A stretch of 64,000 nucleotides of DNA from contig JBBPFI010000001.1 of the NCBI GenBank assembly GCA_037974965.1, positions 1 through 64,000 of the forward strand. The letters run 5' to 3'. Of the stretch, positions 10,590 through 21,790 are shown piece by piece. The notes beneath the pieces were generated by a model that was given only the letters and a program-made list of their open reading frames with translations, made no database searches and was not told where the DNA came from. The DNA comes from Dacryopinax spathularia. Lineage: Eukaryota; Basidiomycota; Dacrymycetes; Dacrymycetales; Dacrymycetaceae. Every line of letters starts with the position of its first letter. The stretch's first letter is position 1. The translations under genes and the position numbers were made by a program.

Positions 10590-12058
10590 GGGTGGCAGGA
10601 GTGCGTACGGTGAAAGATAAGGACAGAGAGGAAGGGAGTGAATCGAAGTGCGATTGGACCGAGGCGAGAAAGTGATGCGAGAGTGGTGAGCGAGAGAGTA
10701 GAAGAGAGATGGCGAGTTTCAACCGTGCGAAGGGCCGCTTTTATGCTGTCCAGAGCTCGTTGAGTGATTGCGGAAAGTGCGAAGAGATCAGACTGACGTT
10801 GGCCATCGTACGATGTGTGACAGTTTAGCGAGTGAGATCGCACATGAAGACAAGCGCCATGGTCTTGCATCGGTGGTAGACGATGTGACGGGCAAGGTGC
10901 GCTCCACCCTTCATGGTTGGATCGGCTGGTTGGGTCGGCCTATCCCCGCCGTTCGCATTGCTCAAAAGAAATGTCGCCCAGCGGGGGAAGGGGATGACCC
11001 TAAATTGTTGTGACAAGGCGTGAAACTGCTGCAAACCGGTGATCGTTTGGGGTGGTGGACGGTCAAGGTACCGGTGCCAATCGACGATTGCGGTGTCGCT
11101 GTCCCACCGTTCGCATTGCTCGAGAGAAATGTCGCCCAGCGGGGGTAGCGTTTCGCCGCAGAGGGGAGTGTGACGAGGTGATGGAGTTAAAATAAAGGTG
11201 GCCACAGAGCTTGAGGGGGGGCTGGCTAGAACTGCGAAGGTCGATCCAGCTGGAGATGAGGTCGGTCGCAGTTGTGAAGAGTGCGAAAGGGGGGCGTACC
11301 AGCGGAGATCGGGGGATGGGCGATCCTGGAAAGATCGCACGCAAGCCGGCAAAACAGCTGGAGTACACCGTGGGAAAAGGGGGGCATGGTGGATATGGGT
11401 GGGGAACAGGGGAAACGGGACGAGAAAGGGGGAGAGAGAGGTAGAGAGAGGGGGAGAGAGAGAGAGAGGGAGAGAGAGAGAGGGGGGGGGGGATTGAATG
11501 GGAAGAGAGGGAGACGAGGACCGAATGATATGAGTTGAGGGGAAGGTGGTGGGTGGACGACGACGAAGGCCCTAAGGTCAACGAGGTCGGTGGCGAGGGT
11601 GGTCAGGGCCATGAGGCAGTGCCGCCTTCGGCAGGTGACGCGCGCGTCAACAAGACCCTGAGTGGGGTGTCACGCGCGCTCAGGGCCTTGGCACAGCGGG
11701 AGCAACCTGAAACGCCAAGTGAGGCCCCTGGGCGATTAAAATGCCTCCGTTGGGCCTGTTTAATATTTTCCCTTGCCCTTTTCGTCGTCTCTCTCTCCCT
11801 CTTCCCCTCTTCCCCTCTTTCCTCGTCTCTATCTTTCTCTCGTTCTCGTACCCCTCCCAATTGTACCATTCCCACTAATCCCTCATCCTCATCATACCCA
11901 TCGCACGATACTCTTCTCCACTCTCCAGCACTAATAGCGATCGATCGTACTCGCCCTTTCCTCGTCCCTGAACGGCTGGACGCCTCCTTAATCGGTAGAA
12001 GTCGACACCCCGCTCCTCGATCCTTCCACCTAGCACGTACTTTCTCAACGAGACTACC
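10590..12058. other. Low-complexity gap with an internal duplication
   Basis: No convincing gene. Bases 10949-10987 and 11107-11145 are near-identical (37 of 39 positions by eye, core CCGTTCGCATTGCTC) and 158 bp apart in the same orientation. Open frames here are Ser/Pro/Leu-rich by-products of base composition. A minus-strand frame covers both duplicated segments (10825-11352) but reads them in different phases, so it is probably not coding. Confidence 0.6.
11424..11493. repeat. GA-rich microsatellite with G run
   Basis: A purine tract of GAGA and GGGA units ends in an 11-12-base run of G. Such tracts can adopt triplex or quadruplex forms and are prone to length change and assembly error. 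Confidence 0.9.
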
Positions 12059-12322
12059 ATGAGCTCGTGGTGGGAATATCGTCGGTATTCGTTTACCTGG
12101 CGCAATGGCCGCATTGTGGGGCCCATACCGAAATATCTCCAACCCCCGGCAGGTGCTGCTGACTTGTTCTACTGGGAGACGACGCCGATCGACATTGCCG
12201 CAGCGATGGAACAAGCTGCGCGACCGAAGCCCCGACCCCGAGCTACACCGGTGGATCCCAATACACCACGAAGACGGTCGAAGAAGGGGCTGAAGAAGAG
12301 ACAGGCGATGGCTACACCCTGA
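12059..12322 (+). CDS. Small hypothetical basic protein (87 aa)
   Basis: An intron-less ATG frame of 87 residues with an aromatic start (SSWWEYRRYSF) and a Lys/Arg-rich end containing a nuclear-signal-like RRRSKKGLKKR run. The upstream 300 bases are pyrimidine-rich with CTACC just before the ATG, a plausible fungal start context. I recognise no family. It could be a small real gene, a remnant exon, or chance. Confidence 0.3.
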   Translation: MSSWWEYRRYSFTWRNGRIVGPIPKYLQPPAGAADLFYWETTPIDIAAAMEQAARPKPRPRATPVDPNTPRRRSKKGLKKRQAMATP

Positions 12323-12369
12323 TCGCTGCCGTCTGCCCTACAAGTGGGAACATTGCGACCACATCATAC

Positions 12370-12640
12370 TTGCACTCTTCCGACTCTCCTTCTTTCTGGC
12401 TCACTCTCGACCTCACTCTCTCGACCTTTCTCTGCTCTCTCGGCCTCGCTCCCCTCTCTCGACATCTCTCGACCTCCCTCTCTGTCTCTCTCTCGACATC
12501 TCTCTCTGTCTGTTTGTCGACCTCCCTCTCTATCTCTCTCTCGACATCTCTCCGTTTCTCTCTCTCCGACCTCTCTCTCTTTCTTGCTCTCGACCCGTTT
12601 CGCTTTCTGTCTCTCGACCTGTCTTTCGCGCATTGTCATG
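12370..12640. repeat. CT-rich degenerate tandem repeat
   Basis: A degenerate CTCTCTCGACCT-like unit repeats many times on the plus strand. All three plus frames stay open as Ser/Leu-rich strings, which is a composition effect. From about 12640 to 13380 I see no supportable gene. Confidence 0.85.
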
Positions 12641-13387
12641 GCAAGCTTTCGCGTGCACGTTCGACCTGTCGTGCCCGCACAACCGCTCGGCCTTTCTCAA
12701 TCCTGTGTCGGCCTCTCCCTACGACGCACTCCCGCGACTTATCACTCTCTGTTTTGCTCTGTCGACCTGTCTTTGTCTCGCTCTATCTCGACCTCGCTGT
12801 GCGTCTTTGGTCTCGACCGGCCCCGGTGTCGTTCTCACCCTTTGTCAGCTGTTTCTCGTCTTCTTGGTCGAAGACCACATGCACGACTCGATATTCATAT
12901 GGCGACCATCACGGCCTTCAAGAGAAACACAATACTCTATCTGCTGTTCACAGGAGATATATGCGCACGTACTTCAACCCCTACGATTTCTGTGGACCCT
13001 ATTCGAGGTCTGCTTCCGCTTTTGGACCAAAACGACGTCGAGTTGGGGTCACACGAGGTCCAACCGAGGGCCTCATTATCGGTTGTGTGGGAGGGTGGTG
13101 TAGGGGGTGGATTGGGTTGAGGGCGAGGGGCGGGCGAAGTGAGACCGCGTTTGGGCGAGGGGAAGTGGTGTTTCGGACGGGGTCACCCTGTGGGTCACCC
13201 TGGCGTATGCGACCTCCGGACCTGTTCTCGCGCATTCTCTTTTCTGTTGTTTTCGCATTAATACTGTCTGATTTTATTGGGTCCCTCGATGTGTAGCGAC
13301 CTATACGAGACGTTCCAGTTTTCAGATATGTTGTAGCTACCTTAGTTGTGTTGGGGACCTGCGATCGATGAATGTTCCACCACCATC

Positions 13388-13582
13388 GCGGTGGGCCTGC
13401 GGCCCACCGCTAGGGTTACAACAACCCTAACGGGGTTACAACAACCCTAACGGGGTTACAACAACCCTAACGGGGTTACAACAACCCTAACGGGGTTACA
13501 ACAACCCTAACGGGGTTACAACAACCCTAACGGGGTTACAACAACCCTAACGGGGTTACAACAGCTCGGTGCCTTCGGCACC
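13388..13582. repeat. 20-bp tandem array between two hairpins
   Basis: From about 13413 to 13563 the unit AGGGTTACAACAACCCTAAC (with CGG spacing) repeats about 7.5 times with no visible change. Each unit carries AGGGTT and AACCCT facing each other, so the telomere motif is present in both orientations. The left side is a 10-bp-arm hairpin (13388-13397 with 13401-13410); the right side is a 6-bp-arm hairpin (13568-13573 with 13577-13582). The array lies at the border between the subtelomeric genes and the hydrolase cluster. The next 460 bases (13583-14047) show no gene. Confidence 0.95.
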
Positions 13583-14047
13583 TCACCTAACCTAGACAGT
13601 TCCAACTCAAGTCTTCACCGAACTACCCCTGGGTAGGTTACTCCGACCTTGACTTCTGTACCCTGTTGGTAAGCAAAGACCGGCTCAGCTGCTGAAGTTA
13701 AACTGCTTCCCAGCCCCTCCTGCAGAGCTCACTGACTGCGGACAAACACTGAGGCGAGGTTTTTGGGTGGACGTTTCGACGGAGTCTGACACTCTTCACT
13801 AGCCAAAGACTGCTCCCACAGCTCGACTGTGTCGTCTGAGAAGAGCGGGCTAACCTCGGTACGCGCAACGCAACATGCTCTGTGGTCACGGTCCGGCGAC
13901 TTCGCACTCGACAGTCACGTTTGCGTCGTTCAGCCGTAAAAGAGTCTCTACACGCGTCATCTCATGTCCGACGTTGCTCTGTAGTCGTACAAAAAACACC
14001 CTAACGGGTTACCTCTTCATCACAGAACCTCCCTTTTCCAAGCGTCC

Positions 14048-15356
14048 TCATTCCAGGTCGACCCATTTTGCAATCCGCTTGACCAACTCGGTACGTTCTG
14101 GCTCGTACGGGCTGCAGGAAGTTTCAGCATGCACCTCCTTTCCTCCCTCTCAGACGACATACCTGAAGGCGCAAAAGTCGTGCGGCATTGCCGGTGTTAC
14201 ATCGAAGACAATGCTGCTTGGGTCCGCCACTGACTTGGAAAGACGTTCATACAGAGTACGCCCTTCGTCCAGGAACTGCTCGTCTTCGCCCATGGCTATG
14301 TACGTACGCGGCCAACCTTCGAATTTGGGTGGTGCTATGTCTCGACATGCCGGAGAGACGTAGACCAGCGTATCAGGAATGAGGTCGTCAGGCCCTCCGA
14401 GGAAACCGAGGTACGCTATCGACCCTGGCTCGACACCGCTGTGCAGTATGTCCTTGTCGTAGTTGGTAAGTCGCGTCATGCCCGGTTTCGTATGCGAGCC
14501 GGAGACGTCAGCCCAAGGTGAGAGGAGGATGAGCCCGCCTGGTCTTATGTTCTCCTGGTAGAGCAGGTAGTAACACATCGCGAAAGCCAAGTTACCGCCG
14601 GCCGAGTCGCCCATCGGGTAGATCTGTGATGGCTCGAAGCCAAGTGACAGAAGATGGTGAAAGGCCGTAAGAGCGTCGATAAGTGCTGTGGGGAAAGGGT
14701 TGCGAGAGCGGCCGGATCCGGCGGGAAGTGAGGAGAGCCGGTACTCGACTGAGAGAATACGATGACCAGAGTTGGCGAATTTCACCAGATGTGAAGCGGC
14801 AAAGGAGGCCGGATCGTCAGGCGTCGCGGAGCCGTTCTATCCAGACATCATCAGAAGGTTGCCTGCAGTTGAGTAGGTCGTATGTGCGCACCGCATATCC
14901 TCCTCCATGGAAGGACATGAACACCTTCTCTCCCGGTCGAGCTGGCTGGTCAAGCGCAGATGCCGGATCTGTGGCGTCCCCGAACCAATAGCAAGGCACA
15001 TCCACCCTCTCGATACCTCTCCTCTCGGCATACTTTGCGACTTCTCCCTTCAGCTCGCCTTTCCACGCTGGTGCGGTAATGTACAGGACGTTGCGCTTCT
15101 CCAGTTCGGCTTGCAGAGGAACGGCGCGAGCTTGCAGAATGTCGGCGTTGGCCTTACGGAACAGCAGGAACCATTGGAGGAAAGGTATGACCAGTGCTCG
15201 ACGGAATGACCATCTCGGGTCGGGTCGTAGTGAAGGTATGGCGTTGCGCAGGCCGTGGTATGGTAGGAGGACGGTCAAGGCGTATGAGACGGAAGCGAGC
15301 ATGCGCAACCGCCGGTAGAGCAGGTAGATCAGAGAGTACTTTGGGTCTTCAGCCAT
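14048..15356 (-). CDS. Alpha/beta hydrolase, HGGG class (paralogue A)
   Basis: Three exons (15356..14892, 14836..14163, 14111..14048) give 400 residues. The start was chosen because residues 1-30 (YSLIYLLYRR) align with the other three copies; the open frame further upstream does not. A hydrophobic segment at about residues 17-32 may anchor it to a membrane. HGGG (150-153, oxyanion hole) and GDSAGG (nucleophile Ser about 233) are intact, and MPHDF supplies the His (about 374). The acid is probably in the GEDEQFLDE segment. The closest general class is hormone-sensitive-lipase-like esterases and steryl-acetyl hydrolases. The C-terminus YEPERTELVKRIAKWVD is shared by all copies and was found only after splicing the second intron. 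Confidence 0.85.
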
Positions 15357-15747
15357 GTTGTGCAGAGGCGTGCAGACAGTGAGGGCGATGTTGGCATCAT
15401 CGCTGCTTTTGTAAGTAGGCTGGAACTTTGTGCGTGGTCGGATGATGACGAGAGCCGGAAGGACGATGTTCCGTGGGTTTCTTCCCACGACCCCGCGCTG
15501 GGTGACAAACCCTTTGTGTGGGGGGGACAGTGAGCGTATGACACAATTCATTACCGCCAAGGCTGACTGTCCCCTGCCACTACTCTCTGGGGACGGCGGA
15601 CGCCGAGCAGCGGTCAATGCCATCTCGGACTTTGCTGCACGAGGTCGCACGCATCAAGTCGAAGTCGGGGTATCATATCATCGTACAAAAGACTATCATA
15701 GTCCTTGCTTCAAATCTACAACTCTAACTCCTTCCCCCTCGACATGG

Positions 15748-17002
15748 TTATCGTGGAGCCGCATCGATCCAGTCCGCAATACGCTGCATCACCTCAGTCC
15801 TCTCGGGCTCATACATGCTAAAGACCTGGAAGTTATGCGGTGTGTGCTCGGTGATGTTGAGGTGCAGGTCGTTGCTTGACAGGTACTTGCCCATCCTCGC
15901 GTGTAAGGTCTTGATCTCATCGAGCAACTGCTCATTCCCGCCTGCATTGATGAACGTTCGTGGGAAACGTTCGAATGTCGGTGATGGAATGTTCTGGCTT
16001 GCGGGTGAGATGTAAGGTGACTCCGGCGATGTCATATTCTCGCTCGGCCCAAGGACGGCAGAGAAGACGTAGGAACCGGGCTTGAGGTCGTCACCCAGGT
16101 AGTCGGTCTTCCTGTTGTTTATGCGAGAGAGACCGGGCTTGCTGTGCGAACCAGAGATATCGGTCCATGGTGAGAGAAGTACGAGGCCACCAAGCCGTGT
16201 GTCCTCCTCATACAGAAGGTAACGACAGAGGCCAAGAGCGAGGTTCGCCCCAGCAGAGTCACCGAATAGGTAGATGTTCTCCGCTTGATAGCCTAAGGAT
16301 AAGGCATGCTTGACGGCGGTTAGACCGTCTATGAGCGCAGCTGGGAAGGGATTGACGGGCTCTTTGGCACCAACGGGGAAGTTAGAGAGCCGATAATCGA
16401 CCGTACAGCATACATCGATCGTCTTGGACAGCTTGCTGACGGTCGTCGGAGCCCAGGATGTCGGGTCGTCCGGGCTACCCGAGTTGCCCTGGGAAATATA
16501 AGTATATGCACCCAAATGCCCACATGACAGCACGTGCCACATATGCTCCACCGTGGAACGACATCAGCAGACGGGCATCCCGTCGTTCCAGTCCCTCCTT
16601 GCGCGCCGAGGTATCCGACCAGTAGAGCGACACGTCTGCGCTCTTGACTCCTCGTCTCTCAGCAGCCTCCTTGATCTCTCCCTTCAGCTCGCCCTTCCAT
16701 GCAGGTGCTTCCTCATGTCTCACTCCTAGCTCGTCAAGTCTTGACTGCTCGATCTTGCGCGGAGGTAGAGCGATGAAGACATCCCGGTATGTTCCAGTGA
16801 AGGCGGACACCCATCTCACACAGTCGATCCATACGGTTCTCGTCCTTGACACCTTTGGATCAGGTCTCAGGGCTGGGATTGCGTTGCCTATGATTTCGGA
16901 TGGGATGACCATGAATGCGCCATAGGCCATTGTCCCGAAAGCTCTCGCTCTGCGGTAGTAAAGATAAGGAAGTGAATACGTGGGTGGCTTTGGCAAGTCC
17001 AT
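15748..17002 (-). CDS. Alpha/beta hydrolase, HGGA variant (paralogue B)
   Basis: Two exons (17002..16538, 16488..15748) give 401 residues. Exon 1 is exactly 155 codons as in copies A and C. The first intron aligns with that of the paralogues but begins GC (GCACGT) instead of GT, so a GC-AG intron is the best model; a GT two codons earlier would also keep frame. The second intron present in A, C and D is absent. The oxyanion motif is HGGA, not HGGG, which may alter substrate fit. GDSAGAN holds the Ser nucleophile and TPHNF the His. Probably an esterase or lipase on a small ester; substrate unknown. Confidence 0.83.
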
Positions 17003-18539
17003 CGTGGTGTATGCACGGGGGCGTGAAATGGATTATGCATCGAGTGCATGATACGAGCGATAATATATGCCATTGGAACTGTTTTGGTTGGAGGTGATGG
17101 GTGTACGCTGCGGACCAAAAATGCGCTGCGAGAGTGGATACATCCTGTTCGATTGAGCGCTCGTCATAGGGGACCGCATCGCCCGATCTCTTCTTTCCCG
17201 GTTGGAAGCTCGGAGGTCTCCTCGGCTTTCCGTCTTCACCCCGGGTGGAGCTTCACCAAACTCACAGAACGACCTGTCACGGCCTCCGACTTCCGAGCTT
17301 GACATCTCGTAAACAAAGAGGAGAGATGTCTACTATCTCGAGAAGTGAGAAGCAACCGCTTTGAAAAGTCCGGTTCCACAGGCGTTACAGCTGGAAACAA
17401 CCGTCAGAGTGCAACGATGGGCAGGCTGATATGAGCGCCTAAAAACATCGGCAGATGAAGGGGCAGAAAAAACATGTGCCCGAACGCGGCGAGCGCATGC
17501 CGATCTTTTCCTACGGCGCAGTCGAGCGCCCATCCTACAATAAAAGACACCCGGTCCCAACCTTCTTTTCTGCACGCCATCACTGCCTGACGACCTGCGC
17601 ACGCGCATTGCTCGGTTACCAGCTTTAAGTCCACGATCTCGGAGGCGGTCAGCGTCCGGGCTGCATTGATCATTTCCTGGCCTCTTTACCCGGAAAGCGT
17701 GCAGTTTGCACAAGAAGCAGATGGTCAATGTTTGGGCGTAGACTTGTCTTCCAATACCGGCAAGAAGGATGACATTGCACGATTGCAACGCACTTAGACG
17801 GGGGATGTGATAGGCCGAGATCATCTCCGGAAGAGAAGGAGGAAGTAGCGGGCTGGGAGTCCCGGGCCAAACAAGAGTGAAGACCGTAAGAACCAGCGCT
17901 GAATGCGATGATCGAACGTACGAGGGAGTCCTCGCCAGCTGGCCTCAGCTACATGTCGGAAGGGATCCAGTTCGTGATTCGGCGCAAAAGATACCGTTCT
18001 TCCCGTTCCCATACCGCGCTATCCAATAGTCAAGTGAGCGCCGGCGAAGGTTCAACAAAAGGCGACCTCGCAATCTCAGCATTACAAATGCGCAGGGCGC
18101 CCACGGCGCGCAGGGTGTTGAGTTTCATTGTCAGCTTGTTCCCCGAAAGATCTGGCTTCTTGCGCTCATACATGGGCTTCGCTCCGTCCGCCAACTGTGA
18201 GATGTCGGCGAGCTGATACGTGACCGAGGCAACCATCAAAGGTTATCGTCAGGAGCCAAGGAATGCGACATGCTCGCCAGAGCGTGCGTCGCAGCCGTTG
18301 CCGATGTGCTCGGGTTCCCTGTGCTCGACGGGTGACAGACCGACATCGGCGAAGGCATGGAGCGCAAGTTGCCCGAACCATATATGCTCCCCAGCCCTCC
18401 CCAGAGACCGATACATGCTGATATTTCGTAATGCTGCAAGGGTGCCTATTCCACCCCTCACCGCTAACCCATCCATGGCTGCACTGGATCAATCGCCCAT
18501 TCAAACACCTCCGTATATGCCCGGGCCCCTGGGTGAAAG
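17003..18539. other. 1.5-kb gap, possible gene remnant
   Basis: Several short minus-strand frames between 18239 and 17404 look mildly protein-like, for example a frame starting MVASVTYQLADIS (18239..18030) and one starting MINAARTLTASEIVDLK (17673..17404) that ends in a hydrophobic stretch. I could not join them into one model with good splice sites, and I recognise no family. They could be exons of an unknown small gene or decay products of a duplicated unit in the hydrolase array. Confidence 0.3.
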
Positions 18540-19849
18540 TTACGTTGTCTCATCGACCCACTCGGCGATCCGTTGCATAAGTTCTGTTCGTTCTGGCTCC
18601 CAAAGGCTCCTGCGAACCGATGTCAGCCGAGAGGAGATGCACTTCCGTAAGATTGTGGTACCCGAGAACAATGAAGTCGTGTGGCGCATGCTCAGTGACA
18701 TCTAGTCGCAGGTCATTCTCCGAAAGGTACGCTCCCATTCGGGCGTGAAGAAGCTTGATCTCGTCCAAGAACTGCTCGTTTCCGCCGGCACTGATGAATG
18801 TCCTCGGCAATCCCTTGAAGGAAGGCGACTCGATATCTCGGCATGCTGGGGAGATGTAGGGAGACTCGGGCGACATCAGGTCGCCGGGACCACCCAGGAA
18901 GGCGAAATAGTTGTACGAGTTCGGCTCGCAGTCGTCGCCCAGGAAGTCGCACTTCTTGTTGTCGACACGAGACAGGCCAAGCTTGCTGTGAGATCCGGAT
19001 ATGTCCGCCCACGGGGACATAAGGATGAGACCGCCGACCCGGATGTTCTCCTCAAAGAGGAGATAGCGGCACAGCGCAAGAGCGAGGTTTCCGCCAGCCG
19101 AATCTCCGAAGAGATATAGGTTCTCTGCCTGGTATCCCAAGGAGAAAATATGCTTGACTGCGGTCAACGCATCCAGCAGAGCCGCAGGGAAGGGATTGAT
19201 GGACCTCGACTGACCAACGGGTATGGAAGACAGGCGGTAGTCAACTGTGCAGAAGAGGTCGATAGTCTTCGACAAGTCCGTGATCTTTCGAGCTGGGTAA
19301 GAACTTGGGTCGTCTGGATGAGCGGTATTCCCCTTTTTAGGCCGTCATGTCAAGGAAGTCAGTTAGACTAAGGAATATACGTACGACATATCCACCTCCA
19401 TGGAAAGACACCAACACCTTCGCTTCACCACGGTCTAGGGCCCCAGTTTGCCCCTTCTTCCCACCCCAGAAGATTGAGACATCGACTGCCTGAATTCCCC
19501 TCCGTGCCGCTGCCTCGCCGACTTCGCCCTTTATTTCGCCTTGCCATGCAGGTGCCTTCTCGTACTGAACACCCAGCTCGTCCAATCGACTTTGTACAAT
19601 CGTGTACTCAGGAAGCGGGTTGAACACATCCCGGTATCCTTTGACCACGCCGATGAACCATCTCAAACAGGAGACGGCGACTGTGCGCAGAGCCGAAACT
19701 TCGGGATCAGGACGCCAGCGAGGTATGGCATTGCAGATGATCTGAGAAGGAAGATAGAGAAGAAGGCCGTATGCTAGGGTTCCGACAAGGCGAGCGCGTC
19801 GATACCAGAGGAAGGGCAAAGAATAAGGTAGGTTCGGCGATGAAGGCAT
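18540..19849 (-). CDS. Alpha/beta hydrolase, HGGG class (paralogue C)
   Basis: Three exons (19849..19385, 19332..18662, 18609..18540), both introns 52 bp, give 401 residues. The N-terminal hydrophobic segment, HGGGYV (exon 1 end), GDSAGG nucleophile elbow, GGNEQFLDE acid region and APHDF His box are all intact. Both intron positions match copies A and D exactly (phase 0 after the HGGG exon, phase 2 before the C-terminal EPERTELMQRIAEWVD helix). The head-to-tail arrangement with A, B and D indicates tandem duplication. Confidence 0.86.
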
Positions 19850-20148
19850 TCGTGGGATGGATGCGTTTTGTAGGCAAGCTCAATCAGCGGGGTGTTCATC
19901 GCGATAGAGGATAGAAGTTTGGTTATTGAGGAATCGCGTTATCCGCAGCATCATGAGCTGGCAGCTGCTTCTCGAGCCGTTCGTAGGATTCCCATGCTTC
20001 CTGCAGCTGATCCCTGAGCGAGTGTCGGATTCCTATTCTTCCCTCGGCTGATTCTTGAGGGATCTCGGATTTCCATAAACCCTGTGCTTCAGCACTGAGG
20101 AGCATTCGGAAACGGAGAACTACTGCTCCATCAATTACCCTACCAGGG
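19850..20148. other. Intergenic spacer with a 60-codon frame
   Basis: This 299-bp gap between two hydrolase genes contains one ATG frame (20105..19923, minus, 60 codons) with a helical, Glu/Gln-rich C-terminal half. It begins 44 bp after the stop of the upstream gene. I cannot tell whether it is translated; chance is as likely. Confidence 0.2.
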
Positions 20149-21472
20149 TTATAATACAGAGCAAGACTGGGGAACGGAATCTATCCATTGGGCAATACGC
20201 TTCATAACGTCTGTCCGTTCTGGTTCCCAGTCACTAGAAAGAGCATGAGCTACAGGCGCGACAAGCGGGAAGTACGGACTCACTTGAACACATAGAAGTT
20301 GTGCGGCGCGTGCGGAGTGATGTCCAGCACCAAGTCATCGGGCGACAGGTACTTGCTCATCCTGCCATGTAAGGTCTTGATCTCATCCACAAACTGCTCG
20401 TTCCCGCCTGCATTGATGAACGTGCGTGGAAATCCTTCGAAAGACGGTGGATCGATGTTCAACCCTGCTGGGGAAATGTAAGGCGTATCCGGTGACGCCA
20501 GATCATCCGGACCGCCAAGGAAGGCAGTATAGTGATAAGAAGCCCGCTCGACGTCTTCGCCCAGGTAGTCGGTCTTCTTGTGCGTTATACGCGACAGACC
20601 TGGTTTGCTGTGAGACGCTGAGATGTCTGCCCATGGCGAGAGGAGGATTAGGCCGCCTAATCGAGTATCGTCTTCATACAGGAGATAGCGGCATATAGCG
20701 AGGACTAAGTTGCCGCCTGCGGAATCACCAAGGAGGTAAAGATTCCCAGGCTGGTAGCCGAGAGACATGACATGTTTGACGGCGGTAATGCCATCTATCA
20801 GAGCGGCAGGGTATGGGTTGATGGACTTGCGAGCTCCGACAGGTAGGGCAGAGAGACGATAGTCAACCGCACAGAAGATGTCGACCGTACGGGAGAACTT
20901 GGTTACCGTCAAAGGCGCAAACGTACATGCATCGTCTGGGTGAGCAGAGTTGGCCTACAGTCAAGCTGTTAGCATATATGCGGCTTTAGCAAAGAGGTAC
21001 GGAGGCGTACAGTGTATCCCCCTCCATGGAACGAAAGCAGTACCCGAGCGTCTCTCTTGTCACTACTCTGGACGTGACCAGGCTTCCCGCCCCAAAACAG
21101 AGGTACATTCACGCTCTCGATTCCCCTGCTCTTTGCTGCTTTCGCGACCTCTCCTTTCAGCGGGCTCTGCAAGGCGGGCGCTTCCTCGTATCGCGTGCCG
21201 AGCTCATCCAAGCGGGCCTGAACCAGCTCACGAGTCGGGAAGGCGGTAAAGACATCGCGGTAGTTGTTGGCAAAGGCGACAAACCATCGCACAACGCCAA
21301 GGATCACCGTTCGTCGACGGGATAGGGCGGGGTCAGGACGAAGAGAGGGTATGACATTGGCGATGATGAGGAAGGGAAGGGATAGGATGCCTGATGCAAG
21401 GGACGCGAGTGCTCGGAACCTTCGGTAGTACAGGTAGGGCAGCGAGTAGGACGGCGGGGGGACGAGCAGCAT
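20149..21472 (-). CDS. Alpha/beta hydrolase, HGGG class (paralogue D)
   Basis: Three exons (21472..21011, 20954..20284, 20233..20149) give 405 residues. The start aligns with the paralogues (SYSLPYLYYRR). HGGGYT, GDSAGG, GGNEQFVDE and APHNF boxes are present, so the catalytic set is complete. It carries a longer C-terminal tail than copies A-C. A TATAAAG box lies at 21510-21516 on the coding strand, about 40 bases before the ATG. It is the most telomere-distal member of the four-gene array. Confidence 0.86.
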
Positions 21473-21509
21473 CTTAGGTAAAGATCTGTCTGCACTATCA
21501 TATTGACCT

Positions 21510-21516
21510 CTTTATA
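21510..21516 (-). promoter_or_regulatory. TATA box, hydrolase D
   Basis: TATAAAG on the minus strand, about 40 bases upstream of the ATG at 21472. It is close to the start codon but within the range seen in fungi. No other element is clear in the 21473-21790 gap. Confidence 0.35.
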
Positions 21517-21790
21517 CTTCTGACGGGGCTGGATAAACGGCACACAACACACGCTGAACATTTTGCAGAAGAGAACGGTGCCGGGTGCCGTGCTAGGCAG
21601 TGACTGGGCGACGTTGGTCGCTGTTCGGGCGTTTGGTCGGAGTCAGAACGACGCGCGTTTCCGGAAAAAGGAGGGGAGCGAAGGACAATCATCGACTGCG
21701 GGTATAACGCTAGATAGCCCAAGAATGGGAAGAATGACAAGATGACCTAGGGAAACAATGCAAAAAATGGAAATAGAAAGAATACAGAGT

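Noticed and set aside
12344-13296. Long Ser/Leu-rich plus-strand frames
   Set aside because: All frames are open because of the CT-rich repeat; no start context, splice logic or family match.
13413-13563. Regular 20-bp repeat resembling a CRISPR array
   Set aside because: Units are directly adjacent with no unique spacers, and the organism is a fungus.
15357-15650. N-terminal extension of hydrolase A
   Set aside because: The three paralogues all start at the position matching 15356, and the extra sequence has no counterpart.
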